64,000 nt of DNA from Anaerobacillus sp. CMMVII (GCF_025377685.1 NZ_JACEHK010000010.1:409381-473380); one strand, 5' to 3'. Shown: positions 35,678-45,175, counted from the stretch's first letter. Program-made: numbers and translations. The notes: a model not told the origin generated them from the sequence alone.

Positions 35678-36531
35678 GTGAAGAATGTAGGATTAGTGTT
35701 AGAAGGCGGCGGCATGCGCGGAGTCTATACGGGTGGGGTTCTTGAATACTTTTTAGAACAGCAACTGTTTTTCCCGTATGTGATCGGTGTTTCTGCTGGA
35801 GCTTGTAATGGAGCTTCTTATGTGTCTAGACAAAAAGGTAGAAATCAAAAGGTTACCATTGACCTTATTGACCACCCTCATTATATATCCTATAAAAGCC
35901 TTCTACGAAAAAAAGAACTTTTCGGAATGGACTTCATCTTTAATGAAGTACCTAATAACCTTGTGCCATTTGATTATGAACGTTTCGCACAGTCCCTAAT
36001 AGATTTCTTGTCGGAACAACAGACTGTCACACGGGAAAGCCAGTTTATATTGATAAAAATGACTGTTTAAATGATGACATTTCTATAGTATTGAAAGCAT
36101 CAAGTTCACTTCCTTTCATGGCTCCGATCGTAAACTATCAAGGTATGGACCTGTTAGATGGAGGAATAAGTGATCCAATTCCGATTCGAAAATCGATAGC
36201 GGACGGTAATACAAAAAATGTCGTCATTTTAACCAGAAACTACGGCTATCGCAAAAAGAAATCACGCTTTAGTTGGGCGCTAGGTAAGTTTTACAAACAA
36301 TACCCTCACTTAATAAAGACTATGCAAGCACGTTATGAACTATACAATACAGCGCTAGACTTTATTGAGGAACAAGAGAAAAACGGAAATATCTTTGTAT
36401 TTAGACCTTCGATCCCTTTAAAGGTAGGTCGGGTTGAACGAGATAAGGAAAGATTAATGGAATTATATAATGTAGGCTATAATGACGCAAAACGTTTGCA
36501 TTCAAACGTTCGTTCTTGGTTAGAAGCATAA
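35678..36531 (+). CDS. Patatin-like phospholipase (YjjU-like), frameshifted
   Basis: A lipid acyl hydrolase of the patatin family. The oxyanion motif is EGGGMRGVYTGG, the nucleophile elbow GVSAGACNG (GxSxG) and the dyad Asp in LLDGGISDPIP. The frame is lost near 36013, where one G appears missing; restored, it reads FLVGTTDCHTGKPVYIDKND. Length is about 284 residues. The start is the GTG at 35678 behind AAGAAGGAA. It is divergent from fdhF, with about 180 bp between them that include an AT-rich promoter region and weak inverted repeats. Confidence 0.85.
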
Positions 36532-36605
36532 TGATGTGTTGTGAATAAACATGATATAATTTTATTAATCTAGAGTCTAGCTTCGTGAAGTTAGCTCTTA
36601 AATAA

Positions 36606-36797
36606 AGGCTCTTTTCGTAAACATTGTGGCTTTTAACGTAAAATAATTGGAAAAATCCTTAGATGGAGATATCACTCAATTAATTGAGTAAGAAAAGAGC
36701 AATACTAACTATATAAGATGTGAAATCTTAGTAACTTTGTGTAAAAATCCGGCTTTTGGGATTTTTACGAAAGCAACAAACTTTGAGAAAACAGCCT
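36606..36797 (+). repeat. Family B structured repeat, copy B2
   Basis: AGGCTCTTTTCGTAAACATTG at the left and ACAAACTTTGAGAAAACAGCCT at the right. Near the right end is an extra hairpin, GTAAAAATCC-GGCTTTTG-GGATTTTTAC, present also in B3 but replaced by GTACTTAAG in B1 and B4. AAATAA lies on both sides of the element, a possible target duplication. Confidence 0.8.
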
Positions 36798-36817
36798 AAA
36801 TAAAAGGGGGATTATCA

Positions 36818-38604
36818 ATGATTGAATTTCCGAAACCAGATGTAGATCAATTTTTCCGTACATATGCGATTACTAATTTTGCAGTGAGTAGTGACGAACG
36901 TAAATTAATTTTTAGTAGCAATTTAAATGGGAAGCAGAATTTATGGGCGATTGATTTTCCGAACCAGTTTCCCTACTTATTTGCACAAGTAGATCAACAA
37001 TGCAATTTTATCAAATTTGATAGTGAAAACCGCTTTGTATTAGCAGGGTTTGATAATGATGGCGATGAAAACTATCAAATTTATGCGCTACCAATTGAAG
37101 GCGGTAAGCCCCAACCACTTGTTACTGGTGAAAAAAGTGATAAGTACTTCTTCGCAGAATTAACGAAGGATGGAGAAAGACTTTACTACATGACAAGTAA
37201 AGAAAATCCACAATATTTGAATATTCATCGTTATGATTTAAAGTCGAAAGAAGATACTGTTATTTCTCAAGGAGAAGCAGCTCCTACATTTATGGCCGCT
37301 CTTGCTCCAAATGAAAGCAGTTTTGTCACGATAAGCTCACTCGCAAATACGTATCAACTAGGGGTTGTTGTGGTGAATGGCGAAAAGCGCTTGTTAACAC
37401 AGTCCAAGGAGGAAGTTCATACTGTTTCAGATCCTGTTTACGTTACTGAAACTCTTATCTACTTTGTAACAAATTATGGTGAAGAATTTTCCTATCTCGC
37501 ATCGTTTGATCTTACAAGTGGTGAGTTTAATGAAGTTTTAAAGATTGAATCTGAGAGTGTTAAAGCAGTAAAGTGGAACAAAGATCTTCAAACATTTTAT
37601 GTTGTAACAGAAAAAGGGGTTACAGATTTCCTTTATTCATTTTCATTAGCCACGGAAGAAGTAGAGCTTCATAAAACTCCGACAGATGTAATTGAACAGT
37701 TATCTGTTACTAAAAGTGGAACGGTCTACTTGCTTGGAAGAAGTGCGACAATTCCTTTTAATATTTTTAGACTAAAGGAAGAAAACACTTGGGAGCAATT
37801 AACAACAAACAATGTGCTAGGAATTAAAGCTGAACAAATGGTTGAGCCAGATGTTATCACCTATCAATCTTTTGACGGAATGGAGATTGAAGCGCTGCAT
37901 TTCAAAGCCAAGGAAGAACTAAGTAATGGCTATACAATTTTTTGGCCGCATGGTGGTCCACAGGCTGCTGAGAGAAAATCGTTTCGAGCGATGTTCCAGT
38001 GCTTTTTAAATCGTGGATATTCATATTTGCACCGAATTTTAGAGGAAGTACAGGGTATGGCGCTTCATTTACGAAGCTAGTAGAAGGCGATTGGGGAGAG
38101 GGACCGCGTCTAGATTGTGTGCATGGTATCAAATGGTTATTTGAGCAAAAGTTCTCGAGCACAGAAAAGCTCTTTGTTGTCGGTGGTAGTTATGGTGGGT
38201 ATATGGCCTTACTGCTTGCCGGAAGACATGCTGATTTATTTAAAGCAACCGTGGATATTTTCGGAGTGAGTAACTTGTTTACCTTCCTAAACTCTGTACC
38301 AGAGCATTGGAAACCAATTATGAAGCGTTGGTTAGGGGATGCCGAAGTAGATAGAGAAAGATTAGAGAAAGACTCACCAATTACGTATTTAGATACGATG
38401 GTAAATCCAATGCTAGTCATTCAAGGAGCCAATGATCCACGAGTCGTTAAAGATGAGTCAGATCAGATTGTGGCGGCATTAGAGAAAAATGGTGTTGAGG
38501 TCGAATATCTAGTTTTAGAGGATGAAGGCCATGGCTTTTCAAAGAAACACAACGAAATTAAAGTATATGAGACAATGCTTGAGTTTTTAGCTAAGCATCA
38601 ATAA
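36818..38604 (+). CDS. S9-family (prolyl oligopeptidase-type) serine peptidase, frameshifted
   Basis: A cytoplasmic acylaminoacyl-peptidase-like enzyme. The first 320 residues form a beta-propeller-like region (SSNLNGKQNLWAIDFPNQF, repeated blades). The catalytic alpha/beta-hydrolase domain carries VVGGSYGGYMALL (Ser), GANDPRVVKDESD (Asp) and DEGHGFSKKHNE (His). The frame breaks near 38027: adding one A restores YSIFAPNFRGSTGYG. Total about 596 residues. The ATG follows AAAAGGGGG, just after repeat B2. Confidence 0.9.
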
Positions 38605-38611
38605 TTCAACT

Positions 38612-38678
38612 AGAGCCAGTCTAATAGCGTTAGTTCACTAGTTTCTGATCTAACAGTCTATTTTGACTGGCTCTTTTA
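38612..38678 (+). terminator. Terminator after the S9 peptidase
   Basis: AGAGCCAGTC pairs with GACTGGCTCT over a long loop containing a second weak hairpin, followed by TTTTATT. Confidence 0.75.
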
Positions 38679-38709
38679 TTCCCTTTTTGTGATAAACTAA
38701 GGATAGTTT

Positions 38710-39270
38710 ATGGAACTTATGCGGGGTGTTAATAGGATGGATACAAAAAAGGCTTATCGAATGCTAATAGTCGTACTTTTTTTTGCGTTTGTTAGCTTAA
38801 TTTCTAGATCAATTATTTACTTAGTTTTATCTGTCGCAATAGCTACGATGATTATTTTTCTGTTGAGTAGTGCGAAGAAAGTTAAGAATGGGACAAGTCA
38901 ACAAGGAAGAAAGCAACAGAGCAATGACCAAAATGTTGCCTTACATAAATTCCTACTCGTAACGACAGTTATTGGTGGACTAATCATTGGTTATGGTTCT
39001 TTGTATTTACCCAGAATTCGTTTTTTTCAACAATTTATTACTGTACCCGAACAATACTACATAGCCATCCTGATCATTATTGCTGGCTTTACGATTGTGC
39101 TCTTTAGTTTATATTTTATCCTACGAGAAATGCTGTTTAGCAACAAAACAAAAACAAAGACCGCTACTCATGTGGTCACTGTGGTACAAAAAATAAAGCA
39201 AATCATAGGTATTGCTCAAGCTGTGGAAAACAGCTGTTGTAAGAACACTTTTGGGGTGTTCTTTTTTTAG
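38710..39270 (+). CDS. Unrecognised four-helix membrane protein
   Basis: Up to 186 residues, with two helices near the N-terminus (MLIVVLFFAFVSLIS, IIYLVLSVAIATMIIFLL), a polar linker (KNGTSQQGRKQQSNDQN), and two more helices (LLVTTVIGGLIIGYG, YYIAILIIIAGFTIVLFSLY). I do not recognise it. The last 20 or so codons run through a terminator-like hairpin (AGAACACTTTTGGGGTGTTCT), so the true stop may be earlier and masked by an indel. Alternative start at 38737. Confidence 0.5.
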   Translation: MELMRGVNRMDTKKAYRMLIVVLFFAFVSLISRSIIYLVLSVAIATMIIFLLSSAKKVKNGTSQQGRKQQSNDQNVALHKFLLVTTVIGGLIIGYGSLYLPRIRFFQQFITVPEQYYIAILIIIAGFTIVLFSLYFILREMLFSNKTKTKTATHVVTVVQKIKQIIGIAQAVENSCCKNTFGVFFF

Positions 39271-39460
39271 GCTCTTTTCGTACACATTATTGCTTTTACC
39301 TAAGATAATTAGAAAAAACCCTTAGTTGAAGAAATCACCCAATAGAATAAGTAAGAAAAGAGCAATGCTTTCTAAATAAATAGTGATATCCTAGTGCATA
39401 TGTGTAAAAATCCGGCTTTTGGGATTTTTACGAAAGCAACAAACTTTGAGAAAACAGCCT
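39269..39460 (+). repeat. Family B structured repeat, copy B3
   Basis: Nearly the same as B2, including the GTAAAAATCC hairpin cassette. T7 tracts flank both ends (CTTTTTTT before, TTTTTTTG after), consistent with a target duplication or insertion into a terminator T-run. Confidence 0.8.
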
Positions 39461-39491
39461 TTTTTTGTTCGTTTTTTCCTAATATTTCGTG

Positions 39492-39497
39492 TATAAT
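39492..39497 (+). promoter_or_regulatory. -10 hexamer before the MFS exporter
   Basis: Consensus TATAAT 31 bases before the chosen GTG. It falls inside the longer open frame that begins at 39489, so that longer start cannot be used from this promoter. Confidence 0.55.
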
Positions 39498-39527
39498 ATA
39501 TTTAGTTACTCGAAATATCAGATTGGG

Positions 39528-40772
39528 GTGTTTAGGATTAAAACTCAAAGTAGAAACTTGCTAATCATGTGGATTGCGAACTTTTTAGTTGCAGCTAGCG
39601 CAACGATGATCTTGCCATTTCTGTCATTATACATATCGACTTTTGGAGAGTTTTCCAGCACTTATGTTCAAAAATGGTCTGGACTCGTATTTGGGATCAC
39701 ATTCTTAGCAGCTTTTTTAATCTCACCGTTATGGGGGAGATTTGGGGATAAACATGGTCGTAAAAAGATATTATTAATCACTGGTTTTGGTATTGCAGTT
39801 AGCATATTTTTAATGGGGTACGCATCGTCAGTGACAGAGTTATTCATCCTTCGTCTATTTATGGGGGTAGTGACAGGATTTATTCCAACAGCGGTAGCAT
39901 TGATATCAGCACAAACTGATAAGAAGCACGCTGGCAAGGTTTTAGCGACTGTACAAACAGGAACTGTATCCGGGGGCTTGTTTGGTCCACTAATCGGTGG
40001 AGCGTTAGTGGATGCCGTTGGTTTTCAATATACATTTGTTCTCACATCTTCAGTCATTGCGTTAGCAACATTCATAGTTGCTATTGGAATTAAAGAAGTA
40101 ACGATTAACGAGAAGGTCAAAGGCAAAAAATCTTATAGTAGAAAAGAAGTATTTCGGCTCGTGTTTCAAAGTAAGTTACTATTAGCGGTGATGATCATCT
40201 CCTTTTTAATTCAAACCGCTAACTTTAGTATTCAACCGTTACTTGCCCTCTACGTAGACGAATTGACAGTGACTGCTAATCTAGCTTTTATGGCAGGGTT
40301 GGCCTTTTCAATTACTGGCCTTGGAAATTTATTATCCACTCGTAGTTGGGGGAATTTAGGCGACAGGATTGGTCATGGCAAGGTGTTAATCATTTGTATG
40401 ATTCTAGCGGTTATTTTTTTCATTCCGCAAGCATTTGTTACGAATATTTGGCAACTTGTGGCCTTACGATTTTTATATGGATTACAAGTAGGTGGATTAA
40501 TTCCTTGTATGACTGCTTATATACGACAATTGGCACCTTTATCAATTCAAGGAGAAGTGTTAGGGTACAATCAAAGCTTTCGATTTTTAGGAAATGTCGT
40601 CGGCCCTGTATTAGGTGGGATCATTTCTGGTTTTTTAGGGATTTCTTCAGTGTTTTACTTTTCTGCGTCGTTATTTTTGGTCGGACTCTTCATCCTTTGG
40701 TATGCGTTGAAGGCCGAGGAGGTCACAAGTGTGGAAGAACAGCATAAACTAAAAAAAGTGAAAGATCTGTAA
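39528..40772 (+). CDS. MFS multidrug-type exporter
   Basis: A twelve-helix major facilitator of the drug:H+ antiporter type. The loop 2-3 motif is GRFGDKHGRKKILL and the motif C region is TGTVSGGLFGPLIGGALVD, which marks exporters. A second GNLGDRIGHGKVL follows in the C-terminal half. Length is 414 residues from the GTG at 39528 (TTGGGG upstream). No local regulator is present, so substrate is unknown. Confidence 0.85.
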   Translation: MFRIKTQSRNLLIMWIANFLVAASATMILPFLSLYISTFGEFSSTYVQKWSGLVFGITFLAAFLISPLWGRFGDKHGRKKILLITGFGIAVSIFLMGYASSVTELFILRLFMGVVTGFIPTAVALISAQTDKKHAGKVLATVQTGTVSGGLFGPLIGGALVDAVGFQYTFVLTSSVIALATFIVAIGIKEVTINEKVKGKKSYSRKEVFRLVFQSKLLLAVMIISFLIQTANFSIQPLLALYVDELTVTANLAFMAGLAFSITGLGNLLSTRSWGNLGDRIGHGKVLIICMILAVIFFIPQAFVTNIWQLVALRFLYGLQVGGLIPCMTAYIRQLAPLSIQGEVLGYNQSFRFLGNVVGPVLGGIISGFLGISSVFYFSASLFLVGLFILWYALKAEEVTSVEEQHKLKKVKDL

Positions 40773-40847
40773 AAAAAGCCGTAATCTAAGACAAAGCTTG
40801 AGATGTTTGCTAAACTTTTACTATCAATTGCGAAAGGAAGATTTACT

Positions 40848-41018
40848 ATGCTCCTGACGTTAAAAGAGAAAAAGTTCTTAATTCAAATGCTTACGAAGCA
40901 AAAATATAGCTTTTGGAGTTCCAAGGAAGAAAAGCAAATGGCGAAAGAGCTTTTAGAAAAATTCGAACAAAATATTCGAAATGAAAAAACAAATGATATG
41001 AAACAATCGAGATTGTAA
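40848..41018 (+). CDS. Unrecognised 56-residue charged protein
   Basis: From the ATG at 40848 behind GAAAGGAAG it reads MLLTLKEKKFLIQMLTKQKY, then SFWSSKEEKQMAKELLEKFE and a charged tail. It is predicted helical and soluble; function unknown. Repeat A3 begins two bases after its stop. Confidence 0.6.
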   Translation: MLLTLKEKKFLIQMLTKQKYSFWSSKEEKQMAKELLEKFEQNIRNEKTNDMKQSRL

Positions 41019-41019
41019 A

Positions 41020-41196
41020 AGGCTATTTTCGTAAACTTTGTTCCTTTTAGGTCGTCTTTTGAGAATAAATAAGCTTTTTGGGACAAATTTATTTGTCCCC
41101 ATGGCTTATTTATTCTCAAAAGCTTCACGCAAAGCGTGAAGAACCAAGCATTTGCTTGGTTACGACCTAAAAGCAAATAGCAACAATCTTTTTGAA
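41020..41196 (+). repeat. Family A structured repeat, copy A3
   Basis: Starts AGGCTATTTTCGTAAACTTTG. The core hairpins are as in A1 (GGGACAAATTTATTTGTCCC, CTTCACGCAAAGCGTGAAG, AACCAAGCATTTGCTTGGTT). Its usual right end (TTTTAGAAAAGAGC) is cut off at CAACAATCTTTTTGAA, where copy B4 begins. Confidence 0.85.
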
Positions 41197-41358
41197 AGGC
41201 TGTTTTCGCAAAGTTTGTTGCTTAAGTACATACTAAGATTTCACTACTTATTTAGTAAGTAGTGCTCTTTTTTCACTAAATTTATTTGGTGATTTCTTCA
41301 TCTAAGGAATTTTTCCAATTATTTCAGGTTAAAAAGTAGCCATGTTTTAGAAAAGAGC
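41197..41358 (-). repeat. Family B structured repeat, copy B4 (inverted, fused to A3)
   Basis: Reads as family B on the minus strand: the right end AGGCTGTTTTCGCAAAGTTTG comes first and the left end TTTTAGAAAAGAGC last. It lacks the GTAAAAATCC cassette. The 580-bp gap before pps is filled by A3, B4, a terminator and the pps promoter. Confidence 0.8.
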
Positions 41359-41369
41359 GTTATTAAAAG

Positions 41370-41404
41370 TACCCAAATGTCAAAAGGCATTTGGGTATTT
41401 TTTT
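41370..41404 (+). terminator. Terminator-like hairpin after B4
   Basis: TACCCAAATG and CATTTGGGTA arms with an 9-base loop, followed by T7. Confidence 0.85.
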
Positions 41405-41555
41405 AGGATTAATTATACTTAGTACTCGAAGTCTTACGCTTTTCTTATAATTTTTGTACGAATCTACAAAAAACAAATGTAGGTAGTGATGTTTTTTATA
41501 TAATGTAACGTTTTTCAAAAAAATATTAATAAAGTATAACATTTATATTTTAATG

Positions 41556-41564
41556 TGATATACT
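41556..41564 (+). promoter_or_regulatory. Extended -10 of pps
   Basis: TGATATACT (TGnTATACT) 35 bases before the pps start codon, in a very AT-rich region. Confidence 0.55.
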
Positions 41565-41598
41565 AATTAAGAATAATAACTCAAAGGGGAGAATTAAT

Positions 41599-43953
41599 TT
41601 GGCATCATATCAATACATTCGTTGGTTTAAAGAAATCGCAAAAAATGATATTCCATTAGTAGGGGGAAAAGGTGCTAATTTAGGCGAACTAACGCAAAAC
41701 GGTGTCAATGTCCCACCTGGATTTTGTGTAACTGCTACTGCATATAGTGACTTCATTAAGGAACGTAATATAGATAAGAAGATTGATAGTATTATTGATA
41801 ACATTGATTATGAAAACACAGCTGAACTACAAATCAAATCACAGCAAATCCGAAATTTAATTGAAAAAACAGATATGTTAGAGCCGGTTGAAAAGGAAAT
41901 TCGTGAAGCCTATGCCGAGTTTAGTAGTCAAATAGGTCTTGAAGATCCTCGCGTTGCTGTACGGAGTTCGGCTACTGCTGAAGACTTACCAGAAGCTTCT
42001 TTTGCTGGACAACAGGATACTTATTTAGAAATTGCTGGAGTAAATGAAGTGATTAAACATGTAAAAAAATGTTGGGCTTCTTTATGGACAGCACGTGCCA
42101 TCTACTACCGTGAAAATCAAGGCTTCTCTCATTTTGATGTATCGTTAAGTACTGTCATTCAAAAAATGGTTGATAGTGAAAAATCGGGTGTACTTTTTAC
42201 TGCAAATCCTGTCACAAATAACAAGAAAGAATTAATGATCAACGCGAGCTGGGGTTTAGGTGAAGCCGTTGTTTCTGGAATTGTTACACCAGATGAATAC
42301 TTAGTTGACAAAGCAACCTTAGCGATTACCGAAAAGCAAATCGCTACAAAAAATACGTTAGTAGTTAAAAATAAAGCAAAAGTTGGCACGGTAGAGGTTG
42401 CTGTAAAGGATTACTTAGGTTATGAACATGTAACTGCACAGTGTCTACTTGATGATGAAATCAAATACCTTTGCAAAAGTAGCTTGAAGATTGAAGAAGT
42501 TTACCAAGCACCTCAGGATATTGAGTGGGCCTTAGATGCTGATACGAAAGAACTTTATATATTACAGGCACGTCCAATTACAACGCTTAAGGAAGAAGAA
42601 GGGGGAGAAACAACTGAAGTGAAGATTGAACGCCGTCCGCTTGTCCGTGGTCTTGCCGCATCTCCAGGAATGGTTAGTGGTGTAGTGAGAAGAATAAAGA
42701 TATAACTGAAATCTCTCGTGTTGAAAAAGGGGATATCCTTGTCACCGTGATGACAAACCCTGATATGATCCCTGCTCTAAAAAGAGCAGCAGCCGTTGTT
42801 ACAGATGAAGGTGGCCGTACTTGTCACGCAGCAATCGTTTCGAGAGAATTAGGAATTCCTTGTATTGTAGGCTCTAACACAGCAACAGAAGTACTTGAAG
42901 AAGGCATGGAAATTACAGTAGATGCCACTAGAGGCGTTGTTTACAGTGGAAGAATTGCGATTGAGAAGAAGCCGGAAAATTCGGTTGACGCTTCTCAGGC
43001 TGCAATAAATGAAGCAATTTTGGCCCAACTGGCTCCAATTACAGGAACGAAAGTATACATGAACTTAGGAGAGTCAGAATTAATTCATAAATATAAAAAT
43101 CTACCATTTGATGGCATCGGGTTAATGAGAACAGAATTTATTTTCTCGAATATTGTCGGTGCACATCCAATGTATCTAGTAAAACAGGACAACAAGACTA
43201 TTTTGTAAACAAAATGGCTGATGCAATTACAACTGCAGCGGAAGTCCTATTTCCAAAACCAGTCGTCGTTCGTCTAAGTGATTTCAGATCAAACGAATTC
43301 CGTGGCTTAGAGGGTGGCGAAGAGGTAGAAACCAATTGAAGCAAACCCAATGATAGGTTGGCGTGGAGTTTCTCGTTATATTTCACCAGATTACGAGGCT
43401 GGTTTCCGATTGGAATGTCAAGCGATCAAAAAAGTAAGGGAAGAATACGGGTTATCAAATGTCTGGGTCATGCTGCCGGTTTGTTCGTACACCTTGGGAA
43501 GTTGTCAAAGTAAAGAAGATTATGGCAGAAGAAGGCCTTGTTCAGAATAATGAATTCAAAATTTGGATTATGGCTGAAGTGCCATCAGTTATTTTTGCAG
43601 CTGAAGAGTTTGCGCAATTAGTCGATGGCTTTAGCATTGGTAGTAATGATTTAACTCAATTAATCATGGGGGCAGATCGTGACTCAGGAATTTTAAATAG
43701 CATGGGTTATTTTGACGAACGCAGTCCATCAGTAAAAGCTGCGGTCAAGATGCTAATTGAAGCAGCGCACAAACATGGGAAAACTGTATCAATTTGTGGT
43801 CAAGGACCTTCACTATATCCAGAGTTCACGGAGTTCCTCGTAAATGCAGGAATTGATAGCATTAGTGTAAATCCTGATACGATTAGCTACACTCGAAGAT
43901 TGATTGCATCTGTCGAGCAAAAGATTATTTTAAACAAGTTAAGAAGTTTATAA
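41599..43953 (+). CDS. pps: Phosphoenolpyruvate synthase, several frameshifts
   Basis: Makes phosphoenolpyruvate from pyruvate and ATP for gluconeogenesis. The N-terminal ATP-grasp domain shows [32 protein letters not shown] and [14 protein letters not shown]. The swivelling domain carries the phospho-His loop [19 protein letters not shown]. The C-terminal PEP domain shows [20 protein letters not shown] [18 protein letters not shown] and SICGQGPS. At least four single-base indels (near 42702, 43185, 43335, 43480) break it, both losses and gains, yet every segment is conserved. Joined length is about 785 residues. It starts at a TTG behind AAAGGGGAG. Confidence 0.92.
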
Positions 43954-43969
43954 AAGTACTTTAAATGAC

Positions 43970-44012
43970 AAAAGGTATAATCCCTCGATAACTGTGGGGA
44001 TTATACCTTTTT
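43970..44012 (+). terminator. Terminator after pps
   Basis: AAAAGGTATAATCCC with its complement over a TCGATAACTGTG loop, ending in T5. Confidence 0.9.
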
Positions 44013-44035
44013 ATTTTCGTACTTGTGAGGTGTCC

Positions 44036-44095
44036 TTTGAGAAGAAATGATCCTTAGAAGTATAAAAAACTTGCCTCTAAGGATCACTTCTCAAA
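44036..44095. other. Long interrupted inverted repeat
   Basis: TTTGAGAAG-AAATGATCCTTAGA pairs with CTAAGGATCA-CTTCTCAAA over about 20 bases. A possible second terminator or RNA structure between pps and the regulator genes. Otherwise the region to 44297 holds only the operator at 44211 and a promoter. Confidence 0.5.
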
Positions 44096-44210
44096 ACGGC
44101 AAAAAGGGTGCAATCACGTAGGTGTGGAATAAAACCCCAATACAAATAAGTGAAATACTCAAAGTTAGGACAAATATACTGTTTACTATAACGAACATAT
44201 AGAATATAAT

Positions 44211-44226
44211 ATTCTTTATAAAGAAC
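44211..44226. promoter_or_regulatory. SinR-type operator 1
   Basis: ATTCTTTATAAAGAAC, containing a perfect 14-bp palindrome and one GTTCTTT half-site, 72 bases before the first XRE gene and just after a TATAAT (44204-44209 region). Matches the B. subtilis SinR box GTTCTYT on one strand. Confidence 0.65.
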
Positions 44227-44297
44227 AAATACGGTACAGTAATAGCAACACTTACATATGAAATAAATCATTACAATTATATTAAGGGGGTGGAGCA

Positions 44298-44531
44298 ATG
44301 AATGGGGTGAATATCCGAAAGCTAAGAAAACAGAAGAGAATGTCACTAGGGCAGCTTGCCGATAATTCTGGAGTTTCAAAATCGTACATTAGCTATATTG
44401 AACGTGGTCTACAAACAAATCCAAGTCTTTCAGTTTTGGAAAAAATGGCCCAAGCATTAGACGTAGAATTAATTTATTTAATTGAAGTTTTGAATGCTCC
44501 CGAAGAAGAAGAATATCCCACCTCGATCTAG
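44298..44531 (+). CDS. Small XRE-family regulator, SinR paralogue
   Basis: A 77-residue protein that is nearly all helix-turn-helix: IRKLRKQKRMSLGQLADNSG, VSKSYISYIERGLQTNPSLS, VLEKMAQALDVELIYLIEVL. It closely resembles the DNA-binding half of SinR/SlrR but lacks the C-terminal SinI-binding domain, so it could not be inhibited by SinI in the usual way. It starts at ATG 44298 behind GGGGGTGGAG and is convergent with sinR. It may compete for SinR sites; this is inference. Confidence 0.8.
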   Translation: MNGVNIRKLRKQKRMSLGQLADNSGVSKSYISYIERGLQTNPSLSVLEKMAQALDVELIYLIEVLNAPEEEEYPTSI

Positions 44532-44550
44532 AGAGGTGGGATATTCTCTT
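44511..44550. terminator. Bidirectional terminator between the XRE gene and sinR
   Basis: Perfect GAATATCCCACCTC stem with a GATCTAGA loop, overlapping the last codons of the XRE gene. Confidence 0.88.
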
Positions 44551-44552
44551 TT

Positions 44553-44882
44553 CTATTGATTACCTTTTCGCCACTTATTAAATTCTAGATATTCACGAAA
44601 TTGTTCTTTACTGACACCTGAGTCCATAGCTTCCTTTACTAATTGGATCCAAGCAGCATCAAGTTCCTCCGCATTGCCAGCCTCTTTCTTTTCATGTAAT
44701 AAGGTTTCAACACTTACATCAAGTACTGAAGATATTTTTTCAAGAAATTGAATGGATGGATTTGATTGGATATTTCTTTCTATTGAACTTACATATGATT
44801 TTGCAACTCCTGCAGCTTCTGCTAATTCAGTTAATGATAACCCTTTCTGCAAGCGATATTTTTTTACTCGTTCACCAATCAT
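44553..44882 (-). CDS. sinR: SinR master repressor of biofilm genes
   Basis: The 109-residue protein matches B. subtilis SinR over both domains: the HTH (MIGERVKKYRLQKGLSLTEL, VAKSYVSSIERNIQSNPSIQ, FLEKISSVLDVSVETLLHEK) and the C-terminal dimerisation hook (LDAAWIQLVKEAMDSGVSKE, QFREYLEFNKWRK). SinR represses matrix genes (eps, tapA) by binding GTTCTYT. It lies downstream of sinI on the same strand, as in B. subtilis, and next to the eps operon, which is not the B. subtilis arrangement. Confidence 0.93.
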   Translation of the reverse strand: MIGERVKKYRLQKGLSLTELAEAAGVAKSYVSSIERNIQSNPSIQFLEKISSVLDVSVETLLHEKKEAGNAEELDAAWIQLVKEAMDSGVSKEQFREYLEFNKWRKGNQ

Positions 44883-44998
44883 CTGTTATCGTTTCCTCTC
44901 TCAAACCTGTCTAGTTAGGGGCATTATAACAGTTTTTTGTTTGTTCTGTAAATAGTACGGAATGATTATGTTCAGTAGGTCTTTTCTATGTACGATAG

Positions 44999-45145
44999 TT
45001 ACTCCTTGGCCTGATCAGAACATAGTTGCTTTAAGAAGAGTTTGATGTCATCTGGTCGAAGGCCTAAATCTTTTGCAGATTTCATCAGCGATACCCACTC
45101 TTGATCTAATTCTTGGTAGTTCGTTACTAATACAAACTTATTAAT
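44999..45145 (-). CDS. sinI: SinI-like anti-repressor, start codon unclear
   Basis: Minus-strand frame reads VTNYQELDQEWVSLMKSAKD, then LGLRPDDIKLFLKQLCSDQA and KE. ELDQEWVSLMKSA matches the SinI helix that captures SinR. It ends 117 bp before sinR. No ATG, GTG or TTG lies in frame before this motif; a strong GGGGGT ribosome-like site is followed by in-frame ATT codons at 45151 and 45145, so either ATT is used or an indel or substitution hides the start. The open frame extends further up without a better choice. Confidence 0.7.
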   Translation of the reverse strand: MNKFVLVTNYQELDQEWVSLMKSAKDLGLRPDDIKLFLKQLCSDQAKE

Positions 45146-45175
45146 ATTAATACCCCCAATATTAAACTTGATAAA

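Noticed and set aside
39489..39527. Longer start of the MFS exporter
   Set aside because: It lies on top of the TATAAT promoter element, so it would precede the transcript start.
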